Positions 17,815 through 25,941 of a stretch of 64,000 nucleotides of DNA are shown piece by piece; the stretch's first letter is position 1, and every line of letters starts with the position of its first letter. Source of the DNA: Luxibacter massiliensis (GTDB lineage Bacteria; Bacillota; Clostridia; Lachnospirales; Lachnospiraceae); NCBI RefSeq assembly GCF_900604355.1, contig NZ_UWOE01000001.1, positions 186,001-250,000 of the forward strand, in the 5' to 3' direction. Under the pieces are notes generated by a model. That model worked only from the letters and a program-made list of their open reading frames with translations. It made no database searches and had not been told where the DNA came from. A program made the position numbers and the translations under genes.

Positions 17815-18888
17815 ATGAAAAAGAAAATACTGGCGGCTGTACTGAGTATCTTTATGGCGGTATCCCTTGCCGGGTGCAGCAAAGGCCTTTCGGATGATTA
17901 TATTACAATAAAGCAGTATGAGGGCCTTGAAGTTCCCAAGGTAGAGGAAACAGAGGTGACAGATACTGTCGTCGATAATACAATTAACAACAGTCTTTCA
18001 GCATCGGCAACTACAGAGGAGATTACAGACCGTGCGGCCCAGGATGGAGATACAGTTAATATTGATTATAAAGGCAGTGTGGATGGTGTTGAATTTGAGG
18101 GAGGAAGCGCACAGGGAGCCAGCCTGGAGCTCGGGTCTGGAAGTTTTATAGGCGCCAACGGTGAATATAAAGGGTTTGAGGAACAGATCGTAGGGCATAA
18201 GACAGGTGAAAATTTTGATATAACAGTGAAATTCCCATCTGGATATACGAATGCAGAAATGTCGGAAAAAGTGGCAGTATTTAATATAACAATTAATGGG
18301 ATTTCTGTTGTGCATGTTCCAGATTTGACGGATGAATGGGTGCAGGAGAACAGTGAGACATCCAAGACTGTGGAGGAGTATAAAAAGGAAGTTAAAAATC
18401 AGCTGGAGGAGAGTTACAAAAAGAGCCAGGACAGTGAGTTACAGGGCAGCGCCCTGGATGCATTGGTCCAGAATGTGGATGTAAAAAAATATCCAGATGG
18501 TGAAGTGGAGAAACAGCTTAAGACAATCGAAGAGTATTACCAGAGCATGGCCGATGCTTATGGACTGGAATTTAAAGACTTTGCAGAACAGTATATGGGA
18601 TTGTCTGAGGAGGAGTTTGACACGGAGGCCCAAAATTCAGCCGAGGCAGCAGTGAAAAAAGAGCTTGCCTGTAAGCTGCTGGCTGAGAAGAAGAATCTGG
18701 AACCCTCGGAGGAGGAATATGAGAAGCAGATTAAGGAGTATGCAGAGAGCTCAGGCTATGAGGATATAGACGCCTTTAAGGAGATGGTAGGTGAGGACGT
18801 GCTTAAGTCAACGATCCGCCAGCAGAAAGTAGCGGAGTATCTGGCGGAGAAGTGCATACAAGTAGAGCAGTCTGATGAAACAGAATAG
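17815..18888 (+). CDS. Trigger-factor-like lipoprotein peptidyl-prolyl isomerase
   Basis: A 357-residue lipoprotein. The signal peptide ends in a lipobox (SLAGCSKG, Cys ~21), so the protein is anchored outside the membrane. Residues ~75-160 form an FKBP-type isomerase domain (GDTVNIDYKGSVDGVEFEGG, then FEEQIVGHKTGENFDITVKF). The C-terminal ~170 residues are helical and resemble the trigger-factor chaperone arm. The ribosome-binding domain of cytosolic trigger factor is missing. Probable role: extracytoplasmic folding, analogous to PrsA. AGGTGG precedes the ATG. Confidence 0.88.
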   Translation: MKKKILAAVLSIFMAVSLAGCSKGLSDDYITIKQYEGLEVPKVEETEVTDTVVDNTINNSLSASATTEEITDRAAQDGDTVNIDYKGSVDGVEFEGGSAQGASLELGSGSFIGANGEYKGFEEQIVGHKTGENFDITVKFPSGYTNAEMSEKVAVFNITINGISVVHVPDLTDEWVQENSETSKTVEEYKKEVKNQLEESYKKSQDSELQGSALDALVQNVDVKKYPDGEVEKQLKTIEEYYQSMADAYGLEFKDFAEQYMGLSEEEFDTEAQNSAEAAVKKELACKLLAEKKNLEPSEEEYEKQIKEYAESSGYEDIDAFKEMVGEDVLKSTIRQQKVAEYLAEKCIQVEQSDETE

Positions 18889-18903
18889 AAGGCAGTAAAA
18901 TAA

Positions 18904-18950
18904 GACAGCAGTTTTGGGGATGGAGTTTCTAAAAATACTGCTGTCTTTTT
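18904..18950 (+). terminator. Intrinsic terminator after the PPIase lipoprotein gene
   Basis: Stem GACAGCAGT (18904-18912) with ACTGCTGTC (18937-18945), followed by five T. Confidence 0.8.
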
Positions 18951-19091
18951 ATATTTAACTGCTTTCCATCCCCGCCGGAAGAAATTCTTTTGAGACTGCC
19001 TACAGTAAGTATGGCATATAGAGTATGGGAATAAATACCAATATTTGGGATAAACTAATTATATACACAAAATAAAGGAGGAAAACAGAAT

Positions 19092-19334
19092 ATGCAGAAG
19101 TTTCAAATTTGTTTTCGCCGCCCAGAAGAAATATCGGAATTTGTGGATATAATGGATCAGTGTGAGTATGAGGCTGACCTTATAAGCGGGAAAAATATGG
19201 TAGATGCAAAATCCTTGCTGGGAGTTATTGCAATTAGCAGAGCGGAGAAAATAGAATTGGTTGTGTACGGAGAGGATTTAGAGGAATTAATAGGGAAAAT
19301 ACAGAGATATTTTGCGGGACAAAAGATAGCATAA
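19092..19334 (+). CDS. Small HPr-like domain protein
   Basis: An 80-residue protein with the HPr layout. VDAKSLLGVIAISRAEKIEL matches the KS(I/L)(M/L)G region around HPr Ser46, and the C-terminal strand plus helix (VVYGEDLEELIGKIQRYF) also fit. The segment around position 15, where HPr carries its phosphohistidine, reads PEEISEFVDIM with no histidine. A regulatory or structural role is therefore more likely than phosphotransfer. AAAGGAGG precedes the ATG, and a terminator follows. Confidence 0.75.
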   Translation: MQKFQICFRRPEEISEFVDIMDQCEYEADLISGKNMVDAKSLLGVIAISRAEKIELVVYGEDLEELIGKIQRYFAGQKIA

Positions 19335-19406
19335 CTTAATATCAATTCAGAGCACAGAGCTTTTTAGGCGTATCTAAGATAAATGTTTTAGAATGACTTT
19401 GAGGAA

Positions 19407-19450
19407 ATTGGATTTTGATTGGAAATATAGTCCATCAAAGTCCAATTTTT
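19407..19450 (+). terminator. Intrinsic terminator after second HPr-like gene
   Basis: ATTGGATTTTGAT (19407-19419) pairs with ATCAAAGTCCAAT (19434-19446, one G-U), followed by TTTT. Confidence 0.7.
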
Positions 19451-19740
19451 ATTGGATGGAATTTTAAAAATCTACTTACTATGCAGAGATGTCAACAGTG
19501 ATTTAATCAAAAGATTTAACAATTCAAATACACTAGTCCTCTAGTCAAATAGCGGGTAAAAACGGTTGGGTTCATGTGCACTTAGGCAAAATAGCATGAT
19601 ACTAATAAACTAAAGAAAAATAAATAAGTACAGTACACCTATTAGTATAAAGGGCAGCAAAGTAAATCTGACAAAAGTAGAAATTGTTTGGGTTAGACAG
19701 TAAGCCTTATTGGTAGTACTCCCTTATAGGGTTAGAGCAA

Positions 19741-19761
19741 GCCACCGGCTCAGCCGGTGGC
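19741..19761. repeat. Perfect short hairpin
   Basis: GCCACCGGCT and its complement AGCCGGTGGC around a single base. No T-run follows on either strand, so it is a stable hairpin rather than a canonical terminator. It lies next to a family A repeat. Confidence 0.7.
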
Positions 19762-19773
19762 TCTGATAAATAT

Positions 19774-19836
19774 ACCTTATCGGACACAGTCCGCCCGCCC
19801 CCTTTGGGCCTGCTTTATGGGGTACCCTTTGGATAT
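19774..19836 (+). repeat. Family A 63-nt structured repeat
   Basis: One unit from ACCTTATCGGACACAGTCCG to CCCTTTGGATAT. The three internal hairpins described for the 30.5 kb copies are kept in outline: GGAC/GTCC, CCC/GGG and a 3' GGGTACCC arm. Confidence 0.85.
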
Positions 19837-19862
19837 GATTCTGCCATCCCAATATCTGGAAA

Positions 19863-20903
19863 CTAAATACCGGGAACCTTATAGGGACTGGTAGTATTGC
19901 GGATTATCAGAGTGGGTTCCAGTATAACCCTGCGTGGTTCTGCCGGAGGGTCAGTCAGGAGCTGAAGCATAAGAGACGCAGCCTCACTGCTCATGGTTTC
20001 TACATGCTGGCTGACTGTTGTAAGCTGTATACGGTGAAGTCCGGCATAGGCAATATTATCAAAGCTGACAATGGAGATATCCTCAGGTATCCGTATTTCA
20101 TGTTCTCCACAGTAGTTCATAAAACCCAGGGCCAAAAGGTCATTGGCAAGCAAAAATGCAGAAGGGCGTTCCTTTTGTATAATACTTTTACAAAAAAGTT
20201 CTTCTGCAGCCTCATATCCGGTATCCATCCGCCAGTCCAATCCAAACATGCAGTATTCCTCCTTGTACAGAAGCTGGTAGTTGGAAAGAGCTTGTTTGTA
20301 ACCCTGGAAACGTTGGAAGGATGCAGTTGAGCTTTTGTGGTGGCCTGACAGGAAACCGATCCGTGTGTGGCCCAGATTAATCAAGTGCCTTGCCGCAATA
20401 TACCCGGCCTGAAAGTTATCCGTGACAACAAGAGAACCCTCATAGTGTTCTGTAATACGGTTTACCAGCAGTACGGGAAGATTAAGGCTTTTTAAATACT
20501 TATCTGCCTCCTCGCTGTTTACCGTGACAAGTATAATTCCACAGTAGTGATATTGCTGTGCGAACTGAATAAACTGAAGTTCTTTTTTGAAATCATATTC
20601 GCTGTTAAAAGTAGTTACAACGTAACCATGGCTGTCCAAGTTTTTCTGAATGCCAAAGGCGAGATCAGCATAAAAGGGATTGCGTATGTCTCCCAGTATT
20701 AAAGCTACCATATTACTTTTGCCACGGCTCAGGCTTTGGGCGATTGTGTTTGGGTGGTACCCGATCTCTTCCACAAAATCCAATATTTTCTTGCGCACTG
20801 ATTCGCTGACGCCGGGGGCATTGTTCATTGCACGGGATACGGTTGACGGGGATACGCCCAGCATCTTGGCAACTTCAGATATGGTGTAAGACTGTTTACT
20901 CAT
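19863..20903 (-). CDS. LacI family transcriptional regulator
   Basis: A 346-residue regulator. Residues ~5-60 hold the LacI helix-turn-helix and hinge (ISEVAKMLGVSPSTVSRAMN, then NTIAQSLSRGKSNMVALIL). The rest is a periplasmic-binding-like ligand domain (GDIRNPFYADLAFGI; SLVVTDNFQAGYIAA; VSFDNIAYAGLHRIQLTTV). LacI proteins usually respond to sugars, but the ligand is unknown. ATG 20903 is chosen because AGGTG lies 6 bases upstream; GTG 20912 is the alternative. It is encoded alone, downstream of the symporter operon on the same strand, so it might regulate that operon. Confidence 0.9.
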   Translation of the reverse strand: MSKQSYTISEVAKMLGVSPSTVSRAMNNAPGVSESVRKKILDFVEEIGYHPNTIAQSLSRGKSNMVALILGDIRNPFYADLAFGIQKNLDSHGYVVTTFNSEYDFKKELQFIQFAQQYHYCGIILVTVNSEEADKYLKSLNLPVLLVNRITEHYEGSLVVTDNFQAGYIAARHLINLGHTRIGFLSGHHKSSTASFQRFQGYKQALSNYQLLYKEEYCMFGLDWRMDTGYEAAEELFCKSIIQKERPSAFLLANDLLALGFMNYCGEHEIRIPEDISIVSFDNIAYAGLHRIQLTTVSQHVETMSSEAASLMLQLLTDPPAEPRRVILEPTLIIRNTTSPYKVPGI

Positions 20904-21312
20904 ATGGTTCACCTGTTCCTGTATATAGTATTGATAATCTTTAGACTATTTCTCCAGGGCCGCTCCAAAGGAATGTGCCAGAATCGGTATCGGGCAGCTG
21001 CCCCAGGAGTCAAATGCCCCATAATTTACGGCGGGACACTAACTTAAGTATTTAGTTTATTATACATCGTTTACAGAGAAAAAGAAATGTTTGAGCATAT
21101 AAAAAAGAAATCTGTTGTAACAGTCTGTCTATAGAGAGACTTATAGCCAGGAATCTAATACATGGATGAGTGTGCTTTTTACAGATGTGCGACAGAAGGG
21201 GGAAAAAGAGACCTGGCACAGGATGACTGCCAGGCAAAATATATTTTAACGTCTATATTTGCCAGGTTGATTTCTTGTGCCAGATCTCTAAAAGGATGTT
21301 GTATGGGCCAGT
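20904..21312. other. 409-bp gene-free stretch upstream of the LacI gene
   Basis: It contains the LacI leader and the large terminator hairpin of the symporter operon. Short open frames on the + strand here have no ribosome site and no recognisable product. Confidence 0.6.
21200..21290 (-). terminator. Large two-tier terminator hairpin of the symporter operon
   Basis: Outer arms 21207-21223 and 21273-21289 (AGAG..CTGGCACA and its complement), inner arms CCAGGCAAAATATA and TATATTTGCCAGG. On the minus strand the stem ends in TCTCTTTTTCC, giving a U-rich end. Confidence 0.65.
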
Positions 21313-21906
21313 TTAATGGCAGGTCAGGGAAAGGAGCATCTTCTTGTACATATCTGCCTTTTTCTCAAAATCATCGGGTGTAGAGGCAATGCTTGCAATA
21401 ACCAGTCTTTTTGTGACATCGCAGTAAGTGGTGAGCTGCATGGAAACCACAGTCTCCTCTTTCCCTAAAGCGCGGTAAACAGAATGGTTGGCGCGGATAG
21501 AAGAGCGCATAATGTACGCCCTGTGGGGCAGTCCTTCTATAGGCTCAATAGATACGATCTCAAAATTATCCTTTTTATTTTTTTTCTGTTTTTTAGAATA
21601 CTGCACTTGAATTTCTTCCATATATTCATCAATAGTTGTTTCTTTTTTTAATTTGGCCCATCTTAGAGAAAGGGAGGCCTGGTCAGGACAATTTTTGTCA
21701 GAGGAGCGGTCTATCTTTGCAAAGCCATCGTGAAAGGCAAAGGATTTACTTGGATTAATAAATACATGCCAGGAGTCCGGGTGCATAATGCTGACGCCAT
21801 ATACCTGAAAAGGGATCAGGTTATGGGACTCAGGGATAACCTCATGTAAGAGTGTTTCCTTTGGCTGTTCTTTCTCGGCTAGATTTGATTTGTTAAACTT
21901 GAACAT
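21313..21906 (-). CDS. Protein of unknown function, symporter operon
   Basis: A 197-residue soluble protein with no signal peptide or membrane helix. I recognise no family. Visible features are a beta-rich start (VYGVSIMHPDSWHVFINPSK), a lysine-rich stretch (KKQKKNKKDN), and a C-terminal part (EETVVSMQLTTYCDVTKRLV) that may be another sheet followed by a helix. ATG 21906 has GGAAAGGA 8-9 bases upstream; the TTG at 21924 overlaps that site. It ends the operon, 23 bases after the symporter, and a terminator follows. Confidence 0.75.
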   Translation of the reverse strand: MFKFNKSNLAEKEQPKETLLHEVIPESHNLIPFQVYGVSIMHPDSWHVFINPSKSFAFHDGFAKIDRSSDKNCPDQASLSLRWAKLKKETTIDEYMEEIQVQYSKKQKKNKKDNFEIVSIEPIEGLPHRAYIMRSSIRANHSVYRALGKEETVVSMQLTTYCDVTKRLVIASIASTPDDFEKKADMYKKMLLSLTCH

Positions 21907-21929
21907 ATTCAACATCCTTTCCAAATATT

Positions 21930-23483
21930 TTATTTGTTATTTACAGCAGCAATTGTTGCATCCGTCAGAGAAGAGAGCTCTGCTCCTGAGTAGATGATAG
22001 AGTCAATCCTTGTGTGGTATTTCGTGATGATTTCTTCTGGAACTTTTGTAAACATGCTGACAATTACGAGCAGGACAGTGTTTGCCACAAGTGCCCAGAT
22101 CAGCGCTGAAAATCCCAGAGGCGGCGCTGCAAAGAATGTGAAAATAATTGCAACTACCAATCCAGCTACAGTTCCCGCAATTGCCCCCTCTTTTGTAGCT
22201 TTTTTCCAGAATAATCCAGCCATTGTAGCGGGAAGTATCTGGGCGAAGAACGGCGAGGACAGTTTATATGCATAATCGGTAATGGAGGCAGGTTTTATAG
22301 CCACAATTACCAATGTTATTACCATAAGTACGAGCAATACAATACGGCCGAATTTTACAACCTGCTTCGGATCTGAAGTCCTGCCTTTTAATTCATAGAC
22401 GTGGTGCAGGTAAATATCTCTGGAAGCCATGGCACTGGCAGAGAGCAAAAGGGAATCTGCTGTGGATACTCCAAATGCAAACAGGCAAAGCAGAGAGACA
22501 AACGCAATAAACGGAGGTGCATACTCAGTGGAGAGTACGGCTACGATATTGTCAGGCTGCTCAAATCCAGGACCTAATATTGCAGGTGCGATAATCGCTC
22601 CAATAAGAACGATAGGTGTGTATACTAAAACATAGGAAATTGGCATTGCCCATGACATCTGACGGAAGTTTTCTTTGCTGGATGCCACAAAAGTCCTCAT
22701 AAAAATGTGAGGCCAGACAACAGTAGCGATGGCTCCGGTCAGGGCATTCCCTACGATACCTTTCCAGTCAAATGCACCGTTAGGGCCGGGCGTAGAAAGG
22801 ATATCAAAGGTGCCGTTTTGCCTCATAATATCAACGGCCTCAGCAAAACCTCCATTGGGGAAGTAATGCATTGTCAGATATACAATCAAAGTAATCAGTG
22901 TACCGAACCCAAGACACATATGGAAGGTATCCATCCAGGCAACAGAACCCATACCGCCTCCTACAATATGTAAGGAAACCACCATTGTTCCTATAGCAAC
23001 AGCTATGACATATGGAACTAAACCCTCTGTAGTAACAACAACGGCGTCACCAATAGCGATAAGCTGCATGGCAACATAAGGGATAATAAAAAGTACAAGT
23101 ACGATGGAAACTAGTAAACCATATCCCTCGGAATAATATCTGGAGCGGAGGTAATCTACAGGTGTAGTGAACCCGTATTCCTTACCTAAAAGCCAAAGAC
23201 GGTAACCTAAAACTACAAACATTAAACCGGCTACCATACCGCCTGTGTTTGAATAAAAGCCGATACCATCTTTATAAATACCTGCGGGGGCGCCGTAGAA
23301 AGCAAGGGCACTGAATACAGATATAGAGGTAGTACATAACAGGACAAATGGATTTAATCCCCTGTCCGCAGTGAAGAATTTTTCAGATGATTCACTGGTA
23401 GACTTAAAAGAACGAAAGCCATGCCATACAATAAAGACGGCATAAATTAAAATTCCTAAGCTGATAAAAACTGCTGGTTTCAT
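21930..23483 (-). CDS. Sodium:solute symporter (SSS family)
   Basis: A 517-residue SSS transporter with ~13 hydrophobic helices. Family-typical stretches are GAPAGIYKDGIGFYSNTGG near the first core helices, YVAMQLIAIGDAV, VGGGMGSVAWMDTFHMCLG and CLFAFGVSTADSLLLSASAM, which carries the Na2-site Ser/Asp region. These proteins import solutes such as monocarboxylates, sugars or pantothenate with Na+. The partner DUF3311 gene lies 38 bases upstream, and a CoA-activation operon is divergent, which points to an organic acid. AGGAGGA precedes the ATG. Confidence 0.92.
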   Translation of the reverse strand: MKPAVFISLGILIYAVFIVWHGFRSFKSTSESSEKFFTADRGLNPFVLLCTTSISVFSALAFYGAPAGIYKDGIGFYSNTGGMVAGLMFVVLGYRLWLLGKEYGFTTPVDYLRSRYYSEGYGLLVSIVLVLFIIPYVAMQLIAIGDAVVVTTEGLVPYVIAVAIGTMVVSLHIVGGGMGSVAWMDTFHMCLGFGTLITLIVYLTMHYFPNGGFAEAVDIMRQNGTFDILSTPGPNGAFDWKGIVGNALTGAIATVVWPHIFMRTFVASSKENFRQMSWAMPISYVLVYTPIVLIGAIIAPAILGPGFEQPDNIVAVLSTEYAPPFIAFVSLLCLFAFGVSTADSLLLSASAMASRDIYLHHVYELKGRTSDPKQVVKFGRIVLLVLMVITLVIVAIKPASITDYAYKLSSPFFAQILPATMAGLFWKKATKEGAIAGTVAGLVVAIIFTFFAAPPLGFSALIWALVANTVLLVIVSMFTKVPEEIITKYHTRIDSIIYSGAELSSLTDATIAAVNNK

Positions 23484-23521
23484 GAAAACAATCCTCCTTT
23501 AATCTCATTCGTTTACATTGC

Positions 23522-23731
23522 CTATTTTACATGTTCCTGGGTGTTGAAAAAGACGTTGAAATAAAGTCCCCAAACAATCGCTGCAAGCACAGGCAGAAAG
23601 AGAAGGATGCAAAGTTGCAGCGGCAGCCAACCAAAAAGAACCGGGTTTGGAAGAACCGTTACTAAAATGTAATCAATAAAAAAATAGACGATATTAAAGA
23701 TTACAAATGCAATTTTTACACTCTTTTTCAT
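23522..23731 (-). CDS. DUF3311 small membrane protein
   Basis: A 69-residue protein with two hydrophobic helices (VKIAFVIFNIVYFFIDYIL and LPLQLCILLFLPVLAAIVWG). It fits DUF3311 in size and in its genomic pairing with an SSS symporter, and probably assists or forms a small subunit of that transporter. The ATG at 23731 has AAAGGAG 7 bases upstream; the frame extends further upstream only through repeat sequence. Confidence 0.82.
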   Translation of the reverse strand: MKKSVKIAFVIFNIVYFFIDYILVTVLPNPVLFGWLPLQLCILLFLPVLAAIVWGLYFNVFFNTQEHVK

Positions 23732-23754
23732 ATCGATACTCCTTTCTAAAATAT

Positions 23755-23941
23755 TATACCCAAAGGGTACACCGCAATACATATCCTTCTGACGGGTAGG
23801 CTCCGTCCGATAAGGAGCACCTAAAGGGTACCCCATAAAGCAGGCCCCAAAGGGCGGGCGGACTGTGTCCGATAAGGTATACCCAAAGGGCACCCCATAA
23901 AGCAGGCCCCAAGGGGTCGGGCGGACGCTATCCGATAAGGT
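23755..23941 (-). repeat. Three tandem family A repeats
   Basis: Units at 23755-23816 (degenerate), 23818-23878 and 23879-23941, read on the minus strand. All end (+ strand) in TCCGATAAGG. The two well-kept copies share ACCCCATAAAGCAGGCCCC. They lie in the leader of the DUF3311/symporter operon. Confidence 0.85.
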
Positions 23942-24219
23942 ATGTATATCTGAATAAAACGAGAAAACGATAACTGAAATCGCATAAAATGTATACGAAA
24001 ACGATTTCTGTGTTTTCTGAAATGAATAATAGCATAAAAATATTTTTTATACAATAAGAAAAGTGAAAATAATATACAAATTATTCAGTAGTTATAAAAA
24101 ATATAGAATAAAATTGTATAATATTAATAAAAAACAATTGGAAAATATCAAATGGGATACGTGGGGGAGGTTGGGGAAAATAGATAAAAAAAGGAATGGG
24201 ATTATATGAAAAATGTACA

Positions 24220-24248
24220 TTGACGAATAGCAATGCTTTTGTTATGAT
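24220..24248 (+). promoter_or_regulatory. Sigma-A promoter of the CoA-metabolism operon
   Basis: TTGACG at 24220-24225, a 17-base spacer, and TATGAT at 24243-24248: a near-consensus vegetative promoter ~60 bases before the ligase start. Confidence 0.8.
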
Positions 24249-24309
24249 AGTCGAAGAGAAATCGATTGCGTAAATGAAAAGCGTGCGGGTCATACGAGGG
24301 AGGATGAAA

Positions 24310-25941
24310 ATGATAATAGATGGAAATTCCGTATGGGGCGCAGACACCCAGGCGGGTATGATTCAGAAAGTGATTGCTGGTTTTAAGGCAATAGATACTT
24401 TTCCAGGACTTCCGGATAATTTATATGAGGCTTTGGAAAATTCGGCGGCACGTTGGCCGGATAAGACGGCAATTGTAGACAATTATGGAAAAGAGTATAC
24501 ATACCAGCAATTTCTGGCGTACAGTGAGGAATTTGCCGCGTATTTAAATGGAGAAAAGAATATACGACCGGGCAGCCACGTGGGGATATTGATGTACAAT
24601 TGCGCGGAATTTTGTATTGCTTTTCTTGCATTGTCCAGGCTGGGGGCAGTTGCAGTGCCGCTTCCCAGTAAATTTAAGAAGGCGGAAGTGCTTCCTCTGG
24701 CAGAGCGTGCACAGGTGGAAGCCGTGATCTGTGATGAGGACTATGCAGAGTGGTTTTGCGGCGCATACGACCGAGAAGCAGTCATTGAAGTTTGTGGTGT
24801 GGGGTTACAGTATGGCTTTAACCGGGCGCTTTGTGGCTGGCAGGATAAATTAGGCGATATGGAAAACTTAAAAAAAATACCTAAAGGGCGGCCCGAGGAT
24901 ACGGCGATTATTATGTTCACTTCTGGTACCACTTCTAAAAGTAAGGGTGTTTTGCTGAAAAATTATAATATTATGCATGCCGTGGAGGCATATCGCAGGA
25001 CTCTCCATATAAACGAAAGGGATATTTCTGTAATAGCCACTCCAATTTACCATATAACGGGTCTGGTAGCTCTGTTAGGATTGTTCCTGTATGCAGGAGG
25101 GACGCTTTATATACATAAATTTTTTGATGCCCAGAGGGTGATAGCTGATGCCCGGAGGTTCGGGTTTACCTTTATCCACGCATCCCCCACTGTATTTAAC
25201 CTGATTATACAGGAAGGAGAACATACGCCTCCAATTGACAGCCTTGTTTCGTTTGCATGTGGAAGCAGCAATATGATGAAAGATAAGCTGCTGCGCCTCC
25301 ATAAATGGCTGCCGAAATCTAAATTCCACACAGTGTATGGCCTGACTGAGACAACCTCACCGGCCACGGTATTCCCAGGAGATGCAGCGTGCAGCCGGTT
25401 TATTGGGTCATCGGGGATTCCTATTCCAGGAACTAAGTTTAAAATCGTGGACGATGACAGGAACGAATTGCCCTGGGGTGAAGTTGGTGAGATAGCTGTA
25501 AGGGGTGCAGTAGTGCTGGACAATTATTACAAACAGGAAGCAGACAGTCTGACTGATGGATGGCTTTATACAGGGGATTTGGGATATTTTAATGAAGAAA
25601 ATTATTTATATGTGGTTGACCGCAAGAAAAATATGATTAATCGGGGTGGAGAAAAAATCTGGTGTTATGATGTTGAAAATGAAATTGCCAGTATAGAAGG
25701 AGTTCAGGATACTGCAGTGGTGGGGATTCCAGATGATCTTTATGGCGAGGTGGCCGCCGCAGTGGTGCAGCTGGAAAAAGGCTCTGCCCTGACTTCTGCA
25801 GAAATTCAGGAGTATCTGAGAACCAGGATGGCAAAATATAAAGTACCGGTGCAAATCAAACGGGTGGACTGCGTACCCCAGACTCCTAATGGAAAAACAG
25901 ATAAAATAGCAATCAAAAAAATTTTGATGGAGGAAGAATAA
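24310..25941 (+). CDS. AMP-forming acyl-CoA synthetase/ligase
   Basis: A 543-residue ANL-superfamily enzyme that activates a carboxylic acid with ATP to an acyl-AMP and then an acyl-CoA. Core motifs: the P-loop IIMFTSGTTSKSKGVLL (about residue 205), YGLTETTSPA (A5), DGWLYTGDLGYF (A7), RKKNMINRGGEKIW (A8 hinge) and the catalytic lysine region NGKTDKIAIKK. Substrate is not decided by sequence; the family includes long-chain, carnitine/crotonobetaine and bile-acid ligases. ATG 24310 is chosen from GAGGGAGG 6 bases upstream. First gene of a five-gene operon. Confidence 0.9.
   Translation: MIIDGNSVWGADTQAGMIQKVIAGFKAIDTFPGLPDNLYEALENSAARWPDKTAIVDNYGKEYTYQQFLAYSEEFAAYLNGEKNIRPGSHVGILMYNCAEFCIAFLALSRLGAVAVPLPSKFKKAEVLPLAERAQVEAVICDEDYAEWFCGAYDREAVIEVCGVGLQYGFNRALCGWQDKLGDMENLKKIPKGRPEDTAIIMFTSGTTSKSKGVLLKNYNIMHAVEAYRRTLHINERDISVIATPIYHITGLVALLGLFLYAGGTLYIHKFFDAQRVIADARRFGFTFIHASPTVFNLIIQEGEHTPPIDSLVSFACGSSNMMKDKLLRLHKWLPKSKFHTVYGLTETTSPATVFPGDAACSRFIGSSGIPIPGTKFKIVDDDRNELPWGEVGEIAVRGAVVLDNYYKQEADSLTDGWLYTGDLGYFNEENYLYVVDRKKNMINRGGEKIWCYDVENEIASIEGVQDTAVVGIPDDLYGEVAAAVVQLEKGSALTSAEIQEYLRTRMAKYKVPVQIKRVDCVPQTPNGKTDKIAIKKILMEEE

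Larger units (their letters stand above)
19335..19862. other. 528-bp gene-free stretch between convergent genes
   Basis: It holds the terminator of the HPr-like gene (19407-19450), a perfect hairpin (19741-19761) and one family A repeat (19774-19836). The rest (19451-19740) is AT-rich, with no open frame or promoter I can support. Confidence 0.7.
23732..24309. other. 578-bp divergent intergenic region
   Basis: It holds three reverse-oriented family A repeats (23755-23941), an AT-rich tract (23950-24180) and the promoter of the CoA operon (24220-24248). Confidence 0.75.
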